Assembly: GCA_964533865.1 (NCBI GenBank)
Contig: CAZHRC010000009.1
Span: 11,916-75,915, forward strand
Reading direction: 5' to 3'
Origin: CAZHRC01 sp964533865
GTDB lineage: Bacteria; Bacillota; Clostridia; Tissierellales; Peptoniphilaceae
Length of the DNA: 64,000 nt
Of the stretch, positions 36,820-44,651 are shown one piece after another; position 1 is the first letter of the stretch, and every line of letters starts with the position of its first letter. The notes beneath the pieces are model-generated. The model searched no databases and was not told the origin of the DNA. It worked only from the letters and a program-made list of their open reading frames with translations. The position numbers and the translations under genes are program-made.

Positions 36820-36984
36820 ATGGGAGTGATTCAAATCATTTCATGGGTATTAGCAGCGATTGCGTTGATCTTTGGTCTCTATGGGCTCGTGGTCGTCGCT
36901 CAGGTTTATGGTGGCAAAAACAAGCCTTCGACCAAGAAACGCGATGAAGTGAAAAATGAACAAAAGGATTCGATAGAACCCTAA
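36820..36984 (+). CDS. Small single-helix membrane protein, unknown function
   Basis: A 54-codon reading frame starting two bases after the ychF stop. It encodes an N-terminal hydrophobic helix at about 4-28 (IISWVLAAIALIFGLYGLVV) and a charged, lysine-rich cytoplasmic tail (GGKNKPSTKKRDEVKNEQKD), the usual shape of a real small membrane protein. A strong terminator begins right after its stop, which also argues that it is a gene. Against it, I see no good ribosome site, so it would rely on coupling to ychF. I do not recognise the family. Confidence 0.55.
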   Translation: MGVIQIISWVLAAIALIFGLYGLVVVAQVYGGKNKPSTKKRDEVKNEQKDSIEP

Positions 36985-36987
36985 AAA

Positions 36988-37039
36988 AATGTGCTCAGTG
37001 ATTCGTCACCAGACGAGATTCACTGGGCGCATTGTATTT
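36988..37039 (+). terminator. Terminator after ychF and the small ORF
   Basis: A 14-bp stem AATGTGCTCAGTGA / TCACTGGGCGCATT with two G-T pairs is followed by GTATTTG. Confidence 0.8.
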
Positions 37040-37051
37040 GTAGGAAACTGT

Positions 37052-37081
37052 TTGCAAGGTGGGGTATAGGGTAGCTATACA
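37052..37081 (+). promoter_or_regulatory. Probable promoter of the SDR gene
   Basis: TTGCAA and TATACA with 18-nt spacing lie 29 nt before the start codon. Confidence 0.5.
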
Positions 37082-37109
37082 TAAGAAGGTTAATATTTAG
37101 GAGGGAAAT

Positions 37110-37868
37110 ATGAAATTAGAAGGTAAGGTTATCATCATCACAGGAGCAAGCTCTGGTATCGGCAAGGAAATTGCATTGTTGTTTGCAAAAGAAGGAGCAA
37201 AGGTGGTCGCTGCGGCAAGACGCGCAGACAAACTCGAAGACCTCGTGGCGGAAGCAAGTCATTTTACTGGCGAAATATACGCTATTTCTTCGGATGTAGG
37301 CATAGAAGAGGAAGTCGACCGGTTGGTGGATGAAACGGTGGCTAAGTACGGGACCGTTGATATCGTGATCAACAATGCAGGGGTCTTGGACAATTACCAA
37401 TCTCCAGAAAACGTGGACGAAGCCGTATGGCGTAAAGTGTTCGACGTCAATGTGGATAGTATTATGCGTATGACGCGAAAAGTCATTCCGATCATGAAGG
37501 CTAAAAAATCCGGTGTTATCATCAACACTGCGTCGGTTGGAGGGCTGTTTGGCATGCGTGGCGGTCTAGGTTATGTCGCTTCAAAACATGCTGTCGTAGG
37601 TATGACCAAACACATTGGATACGCTTATGCCGATGAGGGTATTCGTTGCGTTGCTGTCGCGCCAGGATCTATTGCAACGGAAATCGGCAATAAAGTATCG
37701 AATCCTGATATGGGGACTTTGGACAAGTTAATGGCAGGTGTCTCAAATTTCCAACACTTCGGGAAACCTGAAGACTTGGCTAAAACCTATCTTTTCCTAG
37801 CTTCTGATGATGCGAATTTTGTCAACGGCACGACAATCGTCGTCGACGGCGGATGGACAGCTTTTTAG
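37110..37868 (+). CDS. Short-chain dehydrogenase/reductase
   Basis: A 252-residue classical SDR. It has the cofactor motif TGASSGIGKEIA at about 10-21 and ARRADKL at about 36-42, where the Arg pair favours NADP(H). The structural NNAGV follows at about 88-92. The catalytic Ser is in NTASVGG near 140, and YVASK near 155-159 supplies Tyr and Lys. The closing VNGTTIVVDGGWTAF is typical. The substrate cannot be deduced. It has its own promoter and terminator and AGGAGGG before the start, so it is a single-gene unit within the block between uvrA and uvrC. Confidence 0.93.
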   Translation: MKLEGKVIIITGASSGIGKEIALLFAKEGAKVVAAARRADKLEDLVAEASHFTGEIYAISSDVGIEEEVDRLVDETVAKYGTVDIVINNAGVLDNYQSPENVDEAVWRKVFDVNVDSIMRMTRKVIPIMKAKKSGVIINTASVGGLFGMRGGLGYVASKHAVVGMTKHIGYAYADEGIRCVAVAPGSIATEIGNKVSNPDMGTLDKLMAGVSNFQHFGKPEDLAKTYLFLASDDANFVNGTTIVVDGGWTAF

Positions 37869-37965
37869 AAGAGTGTTACCGTAAAAAATCATTTGTCCAG
37901 TGTTCATAACGGTCGTTATGTCCTTTGTCATTGAAAGAAATAATAAAGCGGGAAATGGAAATTGA

Positions 37966-37990
37966 AGGCGACGTTCACGTCGTCTTTTTT
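37966..37990 (+). terminator. Terminator downstream of the SDR gene
   Basis: An 8-bp stem AGGCGACG / CGTCGTCT with a TTCA loop is followed by TTTTT, about 100 nt after the stop. The 278-nt gap to the next gene otherwise holds only that gene's promoter region. Confidence 0.8.
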
Positions 37991-38059
37991 CTATGGTATG
38001 GAGAAAGGGAAGCTACACACTAGAAACCTCTTTTACATAGGGTGGCCCTCTTAATAAAA

Positions 38060-38102
38060 AATTTAATGAAAAGTATTAAATTAACGAGGAATGTGGTATA
38101 AT
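38060..38102 (+). promoter_or_regulatory. Promoter and palindromic operator candidate of the NADH oxidase gene
   Basis: TGGTATAAT (38094-38102) is an extended -10 element. Just upstream, covering the -35 position, is a perfect 8-bp inverted repeat AATTTAAT / ATTAAATT with 7-nt spacing (38060-38082). It does not match the Rex box (TTGTGAA-type). It is a plausible operator for an unknown redox or stress regulator. Confidence 0.55.
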
Positions 38103-38146
38103 AAACCTAACCGAGAAGGTTACACTAAATCCTAAAGGAGGAAACA

Positions 38147-39481
38147 ATGAGCAAAATAGTCATCATTGGCGCAAATCATGCGGGAACAGCCTGCACAAAC
38201 ACGATTTTAGGCAACTACAAAGACCATGAGGTGGTTGTATTCGATGCGAATTCCAACATTAGCTTTTTAGGTTGTGGGATGGCATTGTGGATAGGCGATC
38301 AGATTTCAGGTTCTGACGGATTATTTTACTGCGATAAAAACCAGTTGGAAAACAACGGGGCAAAAGTTTATATGGAAACTAAGGTCAGCCGAGTGGATTA
38401 CGACAAAAAAGTGGTCTACGCGACGAGAGAAGATGGAACTGAAATCGAGGAAGCTTATGACAAACTCGTATTGGCCACCGGCTCGCTTCCTATTGTACCC
38501 GACATCCCAGGGAAAGATCTCAAAAATGTGCAATTGGTCAAACTCTTTCAACACGCACAAGAAGTCGTCGACAAATTGGATCAGCCCCATCTAAAGAACA
38601 TTGTGGTGGTTGGAGCAGGTTACATTGGGGTCGAACTCGCAGAAGCGTTTAAACGCAAAGACAAAAAGGTCACTCTCATTGATGTCGAAGAGCGTAGCTT
38701 GGCAAGTTATTACGACCCTGAATTCACCGATCTCATGGATAGCAATTTAAGTGAGCATGGCATTACTTTAGCATACGGCGAAAGAGTGCAAGAGATTATA
38801 GGAACGGACAAAGCGGAAAAGGTCGTTACCGATAAGAATACCTATGATGCGGATATGGTGATCTTTTGTGTCGGATTTAAACCCAATAATGCCTTGGGTG
38901 TAGATCACATCGAAATGATTGGCAACGGTGCCTACAAAGTCGATCTCCATCAAGAAACCAGCCAAAAAGACGTCTATGCCATTGGAGACTGCGCCACGGT
39001 GTGGGACAATAGCATTGACGATATCAACTATATTGCCCTTGCAACAAATGCCGTTCGCTCTGGGATTGTCGCAGGACATAACGCGGCGGGAACTGGTCTG
39101 GCGTCGATTGGCGTTCAAGGATCAAACGGAATCTGCATTTACGATCTCAAGATGGTATCGACGGGGATTAGCGAAACACGCGCTAAACAGCTAGGCTTAG
39201 AAGTGCTGACGACGAGTTTTGAAGATCTTCAAAAACCCGCATTTATTGAAACTGAAAACCCAAAAGTAAAAATCAAAATTGTATATGACAAGGTCACACG
39301 AGTCATACTTGGTGCTCAGATGGCGTCAACATATGACATGTCTATGGGTATCCACCTTTTCTCCCTAGCCATTCAAGAAAAAGTCACCATAGATCGCTTA
39401 GCGTTGACGGATATCTTTTTCTTACCTCATTTCAATCAGCCGTACAATTACATCACTATGGCTGCTCTTTCCGCGAAATAA
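38147..39481 (+). CDS. FAD-dependent NADH oxidase (water-forming type)/CoA-disulfide reductase family
   Basis: A 444-residue flavoprotein of the NADH oxidase/peroxidase/CoA-disulfide reductase family. The FAD motif is [10 protein letters not shown] at about 5-14, and the single redox Cys is in [10 protein letters not shown] near 39-48. NAD-binding [15 protein letters not shown] follows near 155-169, then the second FAD segment YAIGDCATV near 278-286. The GANHAG form of the first motif is typical of four-electron, water-producing NADH oxidases, which protect anaerobes from oxygen and reoxidise NADH. H2O2-forming or CoA-disulfide activity cannot be excluded. AAAGGAGGAAACA precedes the start. 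Confidence 0.92.
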   Translation: MSKIVIIGANHAGTACTNTILGNYKDHEVVVFDANSNISFLGCGMALWIGDQISGSDGLFYCDKNQLENNGAKVYMETKVSRVDYDKKVVYATREDGTEIEEAYDKLVLATGSLPIVPDIPGKDLKNVQLVKLFQHAQEVVDKLDQPHLKNIVVVGAGYIGVELAEAFKRKDKKVTLIDVEERSLASYYDPEFTDLMDSNLSEHGITLAYGERVQEIIGTDKAEKVVTDKNTYDADMVIFCVGFKPNNALGVDHIEMIGNGAYKVDLHQETSQKDVYAIGDCATVWDNSIDDINYIALATNAVRSGIVAGHNAAGTGLASIGVQGSNGICIYDLKMVSTGISETRAKQLGLEVLTTSFEDLQKPAFIETENPKVKIKIVYDKVTRVILGAQMASTYDMSMGIHLFSLAIQEKVTIDRLALTDIFFLPHFNQPYNYITMAALSAK

Positions 39482-39490
39482 GGGCAATAA

Positions 39491-39526
39491 AAGGCGCATC
39501 TTATCATCGAGATGTGCTTTTTTTTT
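39491..39526 (+). terminator. Terminator after the NADH oxidase gene
   Basis: Stem GCGCATCT / AGATGTGC with one G-T pair, extended by AAG / CTT, followed by nine T residues. Confidence 0.92.
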
Positions 39527-39879
39527 GCGAATAATACGTTTTGGTGGAAAACGAAGCCCGAAATTATGTTCTATTCGATGTTAATGAAGCGATCTACTAC
39601 TGAGTTAACTCACCATGTGTCACGATGATACTCTTTTTAGTCGTTGAGTCAAATTATTTTGTAGGGTCTACCGATCGGTGCCTTCAACCAGAAATGAGGT
39701 CGATAGTCTCTAAGTGTGATATAATTTTTTATAGATAGGGTTTTCCAAAGTCATATCCTCGTTTTTGAAATTGCGCTGTTGTGCGTAAATCGAATGAGGG
39801 TTTTTCCCACGCAATGCCATTGGTGTGGAGAAAAGATTGAGGTACACAACTTTGGCTTAACGAAAGGTAGGAGGAGTTA
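39527..39879 (+). other. 353-nt intergenic region and leader of the M24 peptidase gene
   Basis: No convincing gene lies here. It holds a perfect 12-bp palindrome TGAGTTAACTCA at 39601-39612 and an extended -10 promoter TGATATAAT at 39717-39725. The transcribed leader of roughly 145 nt contains a hairpin near 39805-39835, built from CCCAC / GTG-GG and CAAT / ATTG around GCC. A 20-codon frame from GTG at 39544 has no ribosome site. I cannot assign the leader to a known RNA family. Confidence 0.5.
39717..39725 (+). promoter_or_regulatory. Extended -10 promoter of the M24 peptidase gene
   Basis: TGATATAAT has both the TGN extension and a consensus hexamer. It lies about 155 nt before the start codon, leaving an unusually long leader. 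Confidence 0.55.
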
Positions 39880-41649
39880 ATGAGTGTAGTAGAACGTCTA
39901 AATAAATTGAAAGAATTGATGCGCGGTCGTCAGATTGATGCGTACATCATCCCTTCTGAAGATCCCCATTTGTCAGAGTACGTTGACGATCATTACAAGG
40001 CGCGCGAGTATATCACAGGATTCTCAGGTTCGGCGGGTATTGCTGTTATCACACAAGATAAGTGCGGGTTGTGGACGGATAGTCGTTATTTTGTTCAAGC
40101 GGAAAAACAGCTGGTTTCAACGGGGATAACGCTTTACAAAATGGGCCGTCCTGGCGTGATCTCTTACGAGGAATTCTTAAAAGAAGAGGTACATGAATTT
40201 GGCAAGATAGGCTTCGATGGTCAGTGCATGTCTTTCTCAGCGTATAAAAAACTGAGCGAGGCGATGGGGTCGCGGATGTTGATTTCAAATTTAGATTACA
40301 TCGGAGCGATCTGGGATGATCGACCGAAGTTGCCGAGCCATAAAGCCACGGTTTTTGGGATGGACTTTGCCGGCGAAGGGGTCGAGCTAAAATTGATACG
40401 CCTAAGGGAGATGATGGCGCAAAAACAAGTGGACTATACGGTGATTGGCTCCCCTGAAGATATTTGCTACTTACTCAATATCCGAGGCACAGATGTTCCC
40501 CACACCCCGGTGGTGACAGCGTATGCACTCGTAAATGACGAAAGGTGCTACCTGTGCATCGCTCAAGATAAACTGGACTTGGATATTATGAACTACTTGG
40601 AATCGCGGGGTATTATGATCCAGTCCTACGAGTACCTCTACAATTTGCTCAGAGAAATCACGGGGAAACAAACCCTATATTTTGATCCCAATCGAATCAA
40701 CGTTTCAGTTGTACAGTCGGTAAACACCAATGTCCGTTTTTTGACTGGGACGAATTTTACGACGACGATGAAGGCGATAAAAAATGAAACAGAAATTGCT
40801 CATTCTAAAAATGCTTACGTGAAACACGGCGTGGCTTTGGCGAAATTCTTCAATTGGGTTGAAACAGGCGTCACCACTGGCGTGCTTACCGAGACACTCG
40901 CCGGAAATAAGCTGCAGTCCTTTTTAAAAGAAGGAGAACTGTATCAGGAATTGAGTTTTGATACAATTGCCGCTTATGCTGAAAATGCTGCGATGCCACA
41001 TTATGATGCGACGTTGTCAAAGTCTAAAACGTTGGAGCCGAAGGGGCTATTTCTTTTGGACAGCGGTGCTCAATATGGCGATGGTACGACGGATATTACC
41101 CGGACGGTAGCACTGGGACCATTGACAGAAATGGAACGCACAGACTATACCCATGTTTTAAAATCCCACATTGGTTTAATGACGGCCTCTTTTCCAAACG
41201 GAACAACAGGTGTTCAACTCGATGCGATCGCCAGATATCCCCTGTGGAAACAAGGCTTAGACTTTGGTCATGGAACGGGTCATGGGGTGGGATACGTGCT
41301 TTCGGTTCACGAGGGTCCCCAGAGTATTTCAAAATCAGGGACGGTCCCCATCGTACCGGGAATGGTCAACTCGATCGAGCCAGGTATTTATCGCGAAAAC
41401 AGTCACGGGATTCGCATAGAGAACATCGCTGTGTGCGTGGACCACGTCTACAATAATTTTGGCGAGTTTTTCAAATTCGAGTGTTTATCCGTATTCCCTA
41501 TCGATACGGCGCCAATTGTCGTTGAGTTGTTAACCGATGAGGAAATACGCTGGGTGAATGACTATAACACTTGGTGTTACGACACCTTGTCTTCTCATTT
41601 GGACGGTGCGCCCCTCGATTACTTGAAGAATCACTGCCAACCGATCTAA
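39880..41649 (+). CDS. M24-family Xaa-Pro aminopeptidase
   Basis: A 589-residue metallopeptidase that removes N-terminal residues preceding proline. It has two creatinase-type N-terminal domains (about 1-305), the pita-bread catalytic domain and an M24 C-terminal extension, the long arrangement also seen in eukaryotic aminopeptidase P. Metal ligands are visible: Asp pair in LLDSGAQYGDGTTDITR (about 389-405), His in HGTGHGVGY (about 464-472), and Glu in EPGIYRENSHGIRIEN (about 501-516). AGGAGG precedes the start. uvrC begins one base after its stop, so both are probably co-transcribed. Confidence 0.94.
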   Translation: MSVVERLNKLKELMRGRQIDAYIIPSEDPHLSEYVDDHYKAREYITGFSGSAGIAVITQDKCGLWTDSRYFVQAEKQLVSTGITLYKMGRPGVISYEEFLKEEVHEFGKIGFDGQCMSFSAYKKLSEAMGSRMLISNLDYIGAIWDDRPKLPSHKATVFGMDFAGEGVELKLIRLREMMAQKQVDYTVIGSPEDICYLLNIRGTDVPHTPVVTAYALVNDERCYLCIAQDKLDLDIMNYLESRGIMIQSYEYLYNLLREITGKQTLYFDPNRINVSVVQSVNTNVRFLTGTNFTTTMKAIKNETEIAHSKNAYVKHGVALAKFFNWVETGVTTGVLTETLAGNKLQSFLKEGELYQELSFDTIAAYAENAAMPHYDATLSKSKTLEPKGLFLLDSGAQYGDGTTDITRTVALGPLTEMERTDYTHVLKSHIGLMTASFPNGTTGVQLDAIARYPLWKQGLDFGHGTGHGVGYVLSVHEGPQSISKSGTVPIVPGMVNSIEPGIYRENSHGIRIENIAVCVDHVYNNFGEFFKFECLSVFPIDTAPIVVELLTDEEIRWVNDYNTWCYDTLSSHLDGAPLDYLKNHCQPI

Positions 41650-41650
41650 T

Positions 41651-43507
41651 ATGAGCACTTTAGCAGAGACGTTACAACGCCTACCAGATGAACCCGGTGT
41701 GTACATCATGAAAGATGGGGCTGGTACGATTATTTACGTGGGAAAAGCCATCTCGCTAAAAAAGAGGGTTCGGCAGTATTTTAATAAAGATAAGAACAAG
41801 CACCCTAAAGTCGTCGCTTTGGTCAGCCATATCGCTTCCATCGAGTACATCATCGTCGATAACGAAGTGGAAGCGCTCATACTCGAATCAAATTTCATTA
41901 AAGAGAATAGACCACACTACAATGTATTGTTGAGGGATGATAAACAATATCCCTATATCAAGGTGACGAATGAAAAATTCCCTAGATTGCTCAAGGTCCG
42001 ACAAGTTCATAAAGATCGCGCGAACTACTTTGGGCCATTTCCCAATGCCTTTGCGGTGAATGATCTCATCGATTTAATGCAGGAGCTCTACTCTATCCGC
42101 ACGTGCAACTTGAACTTTGATAAAGGCCAGCGATTGCCAAGGCCATGTTTAAACTACTTCATCGATCGTTGCAAAGGACCGTGCATCGGTGAAGTTGACG
42201 AAGAAGAATACCATTCGGCAATTCGCGAAGTCGAGCAGTTTTTGTCGGGTAGAGAGGATAAGCTCATCGACTTATTGACTGAACGCATGAAAAGTGCTTC
42301 TGCTGCTCTCAATTTCGAAGCGGCGGCAAAGTATCGGGATAATTTGAAGTCTGTGGAGATCATCATGGAGAAACAGAAGATTTCCAAGGCGGGACAAGTG
42401 GACAGCGACTTGATTGCTATGGCTAGAGGTGAAGGCTCGGTGTGTATACAAGTGTTTTTTATGCGAGCAGGAAAGATTGTGGACAGAGAGCACTTCATCA
42501 TGAAAGATGACTACGAAGTGGAGCCTCAGGAAATCTTATCATCCTTTATGAAGCAATTTTACATTGATATGACCTATATTCCAAAGGAGATCCTCGTCGA
42601 ATCCATGCCAGAAGACAGCGAAGCCATCGCTTCTTTTCTTTCTCAAAAGAGAGGAAACAAGGTTTTTCTCCACGAACCAAAGCGTGGAGAAAAGGTCGAC
42701 GCACTCGATATGGTGCGTAAAAACGCAGCGGATATGCTTGAAAAGTACGAGAAACAAGCCAATCGCAAAGAACGCAATCGTAGCATTGCCCTTGGGGAGT
42801 TAGAAGAGCTGTTGGGTATACAGCCTTTAAAACGCTTAGAAGCCTATGATATTTCCAATATTTCAGGGGTCCAATCGGTGGGGTCGATGATCGTTTTTGA
42901 AAATGGTGAAAAGGCACCTAAGGAATACCGCAAATACAAGATCAAGTCAGTGGAAGGCCCCGATGATTACAAAAGCCTTGAAGAAGTATTGACCCGCAGG
43001 TTTAAGAGAGGGTTGTTAGAGCGTTCGGAAGGTCGTACTCACTCGGGATTGGCAAAATTCCCATCTTTGATTTTGATGGACGGAGGAAAAGGTCAAATCG
43101 GCGTGGCAAAAAAAGTTTTGGCCTCATTGGGAATAGACCTCCCTGTCTGTGGTTTGGTCAAAGACGATCACCACACCACACGAGGTATCATTTATAAAGA
43201 TAGGGAGTTCCGTTTAAAAGTGAACTCGCCGGGGTATCGATTAGTTTATAAAATACAAGAGGAAGCCCACCGGTTTGCGATCGCCTACCATAGAAAACTG
43301 CGAAATGTGGCGATGAAGCAATCCATCCTCGATGATGTGCCGGGCATTGGCGCCGTTCGCAAAGCGGCGTTGCTTTCGACATTGAAAAGTGTGGACAACA
43401 TCAAAGCTGCTACGGTGGAAGAGTTGGCGGCGGTTCCAAAGATGAACCGATCGGCAGCAGAAAAAGTATATCGCTTTTTCAATGATAAAGATATCGACGC
43501 GGAGTGA
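41651..43507 (+). CDS. uvrC: Excinuclease ABC subunit C
   Basis: UvrC makes both incisions around a lesion in nucleotide excision repair. The 618-residue product has the N-terminal GIY-YIG nuclease (about 14-90, PGVYIMKDGAGTIIYVGKA), a Cys cluster CNLNFDKGQRLPRPC ... CKGPC (about 155-180), a UVR domain (about 205-240) and the RNase H-like second nuclease. C-terminal helix-hairpin-helix motifs lie at about 560-610 (DDVPGIGAVRKAALL). There is no clear ribosome site; the start lies one base after the peptidase stop, suggesting coupling. It usually sits next to uvrA, but here six genes intervene. Confidence 0.97.
   Translation: MSTLAETLQRLPDEPGVYIMKDGAGTIIYVGKAISLKKRVRQYFNKDKNKHPKVVALVSHIASIEYIIVDNEVEALILESNFIKENRPHYNVLLRDDKQYPYIKVTNEKFPRLLKVRQVHKDRANYFGPFPNAFAVNDLIDLMQELYSIRTCNLNFDKGQRLPRPCLNYFIDRCKGPCIGEVDEEEYHSAIREVEQFLSGREDKLIDLLTERMKSASAALNFEAAAKYRDNLKSVEIIMEKQKISKAGQVDSDLIAMARGEGSVCIQVFFMRAGKIVDREHFIMKDDYEVEPQEILSSFMKQFYIDMTYIPKEILVESMPEDSEAIASFLSQKRGNKVFLHEPKRGEKVDALDMVRKNAADMLEKYEKQANRKERNRSIALGELEELLGIQPLKRLEAYDISNISGVQSVGSMIVFENGEKAPKEYRKYKIKSVEGPDDYKSLEEVLTRRFKRGLLERSEGRTHSGLAKFPSLILMDGGKGQIGVAKKVLASLGIDLPVCGLVKDDHHTTRGIIYKDREFRLKVNSPGYRLVYKIQEEAHRFAIAYHRKLRNVAMKQSILDDVPGIGAVRKAALLSTLKSVDNIKAATVEELAAVPKMNRSAAEKVYRFFNDKDIDAE
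42664..42693. repeat. Inverted repeat inside uvrC
   Basis: A perfect 11-bp inverted repeat TTTTCTCCACG / CGTGGAGAAAA with an 8-nt loop within the coding sequence. As RNA it would form a stable hairpin; on the minus strand it has terminator-like shape. Confidence 0.5.
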
Positions 43508-43595
43508 TCTATCGCCGAGAAGAAGAATCTGCGTAGCTTGGGATAGGGGTGCCGCTCTTGACGGCGTAGTGACATGAAGTAGTTCAGGAGGTAAT

Positions 43596-44525
43596 ATGAA
43601 AAAGGTTTTGACCTTAAGTCGATTTTGCGAGGCGCTAGACCTAGAAATCGTCTTTAAAAGCACAGACTTTGATGATGTCATCATCACCACACATGACGTC
43701 AATCGACCGGGGTTACAGTTAGCGGGTTATTATGAGGAGTTTCCCTATCAACGTTTGCAAATTATAGGTCATGTAGAGTACGCGTATTTGATGAGTCAAC
43801 CGCCAAAGACGCGCTATGAACGTTTTCGTGGGATTTTATCCTACGCCATTCCAGCGCTGATTTTCTCCTATGACCAAGAGATCACTCAAGATGTGAAAGA
43901 CCTCGCCAACTATTACAATAAAACGTTATTGCGATCGGATCTCCCGACGACAAAACTCATTGCGAGGTTAACCCAAGCCATCGAGAACATTACAGCAGAG
44001 GAGATCACCCTTCATGCAGGGCTACTGGAAATCTACGGTTCAGGGATTCTTTTGCGCGGTAAATCCTCCGTCGGAAAGTCTGAAACCGGTTTGGATTTGG
44101 TGATCCGCGGCCACCGTCTAGTGGCGGACGATGTGGTCGAAATTCGGAAGTGGGACGACAAACTCCTAGGATCTTCACCAGAGAATATTCGCCATTTTTT
44201 AGAGATCCGAGGGTTGGGCATTCTCGATATTCAGAGGCTTTACGGGGTCGGTAGTGTCAAAACCAACACGTTTATCGACATGGTGATTCAATTGGAAACG
44301 TGGGATGACAATAAAGAATACGACAGGCTCGGTCTTGATGAGCAATACACTGAAATATTAGGGGTAAAAATCCCCATAATTACTGTACCGGTGAAACCCG
44401 GGCGAAACCTTGCGATGATTATTGAGGTGGCGACGAGAAATCAACGCCAGAAAGCGCTTGGCTACAATGCAGCTGAAGCGCTGACCGAACGGCTCCTGAC
44501 ACGTGCAATCGAAAACCAACAATGA
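43596..44525 (+). CDS. hprK: HPr kinase/phosphorylase
   Basis: HprK phosphorylates Ser46 of HPr when fructose-1,6-bisphosphate and ATP are high and reverses this at high phosphate, which sets carbon catabolite repression in Firmicutes. The 309-residue product has the N-terminal domain (about 1-130) and the kinase domain with P-loop GKSSVGKSE at 155-163. Ser158 replaces the third Gly-type position of the common GxSGxGKSE. Also present are HRLVADDVVEI, EIRGLGILDI near 207-216 and the C-terminal signature VPVKPGRNLAMIIEVA. It follows uvrC by 88 nt with AGGAGG at the start. HPr itself is not in the window. Confidence 0.95.
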   Translation: MKKVLTLSRFCEALDLEIVFKSTDFDDVIITTHDVNRPGLQLAGYYEEFPYQRLQIIGHVEYAYLMSQPPKTRYERFRGILSYAIPALIFSYDQEITQDVKDLANYYNKTLLRSDLPTTKLIARLTQAIENITAEEITLHAGLLEIYGSGILLRGKSSVGKSETGLDLVIRGHRLVADDVVEIRKWDDKLLGSSPENIRHFLEIRGLGILDIQRLYGVGSVKTNTFIDMVIQLETWDDNKEYDRLGLDEQYTEILGVKIPIITVPVKPGRNLAMIIEVATRNQRQKALGYNAAEALTERLLTRAIENQQ

Positions 44526-44526
44526 G

Positions 44527-44555
44527 TTGACGAAAAGTGGGTGTTTCGATATACT
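44527..44555 (+). promoter_or_regulatory. Promoter of the pyruvate:ferredoxin oxidoreductase gene
   Basis: TTGACG and TATACT with 17-nt spacing start one base after the hprK stop. The leader of about 90 nt holds a second TTGACA at 44567 and a short GTTTG / CAAAC repeat. I see no Rex-type box. Confidence 0.6.
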
Positions 44556-44651
44556 TGTTGTAGCGTTTGACAACGATTTGCAAACATATTCACGTGTAAA
44601 AACTGTAAAAAACGCTTGTCGAGAGAACATTTAAATAACGAGGAGGAAGAA

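Noticed and set aside
39544..39606. Short frame of about 20 codons (VENEARNYVLFDVNEAIYY)
   Set aside because: No ribosome site or ATG, and it is too short to judge; it could be a gene remnant but is not supportable.
44556..44651. Rex-type redox operator upstream of nifJ
   Set aside because: TTTGACAACGATTTGCAAAC looks loosely symmetric, but it does not fit the TTGTGAA-N4-TTCACAA type pattern.
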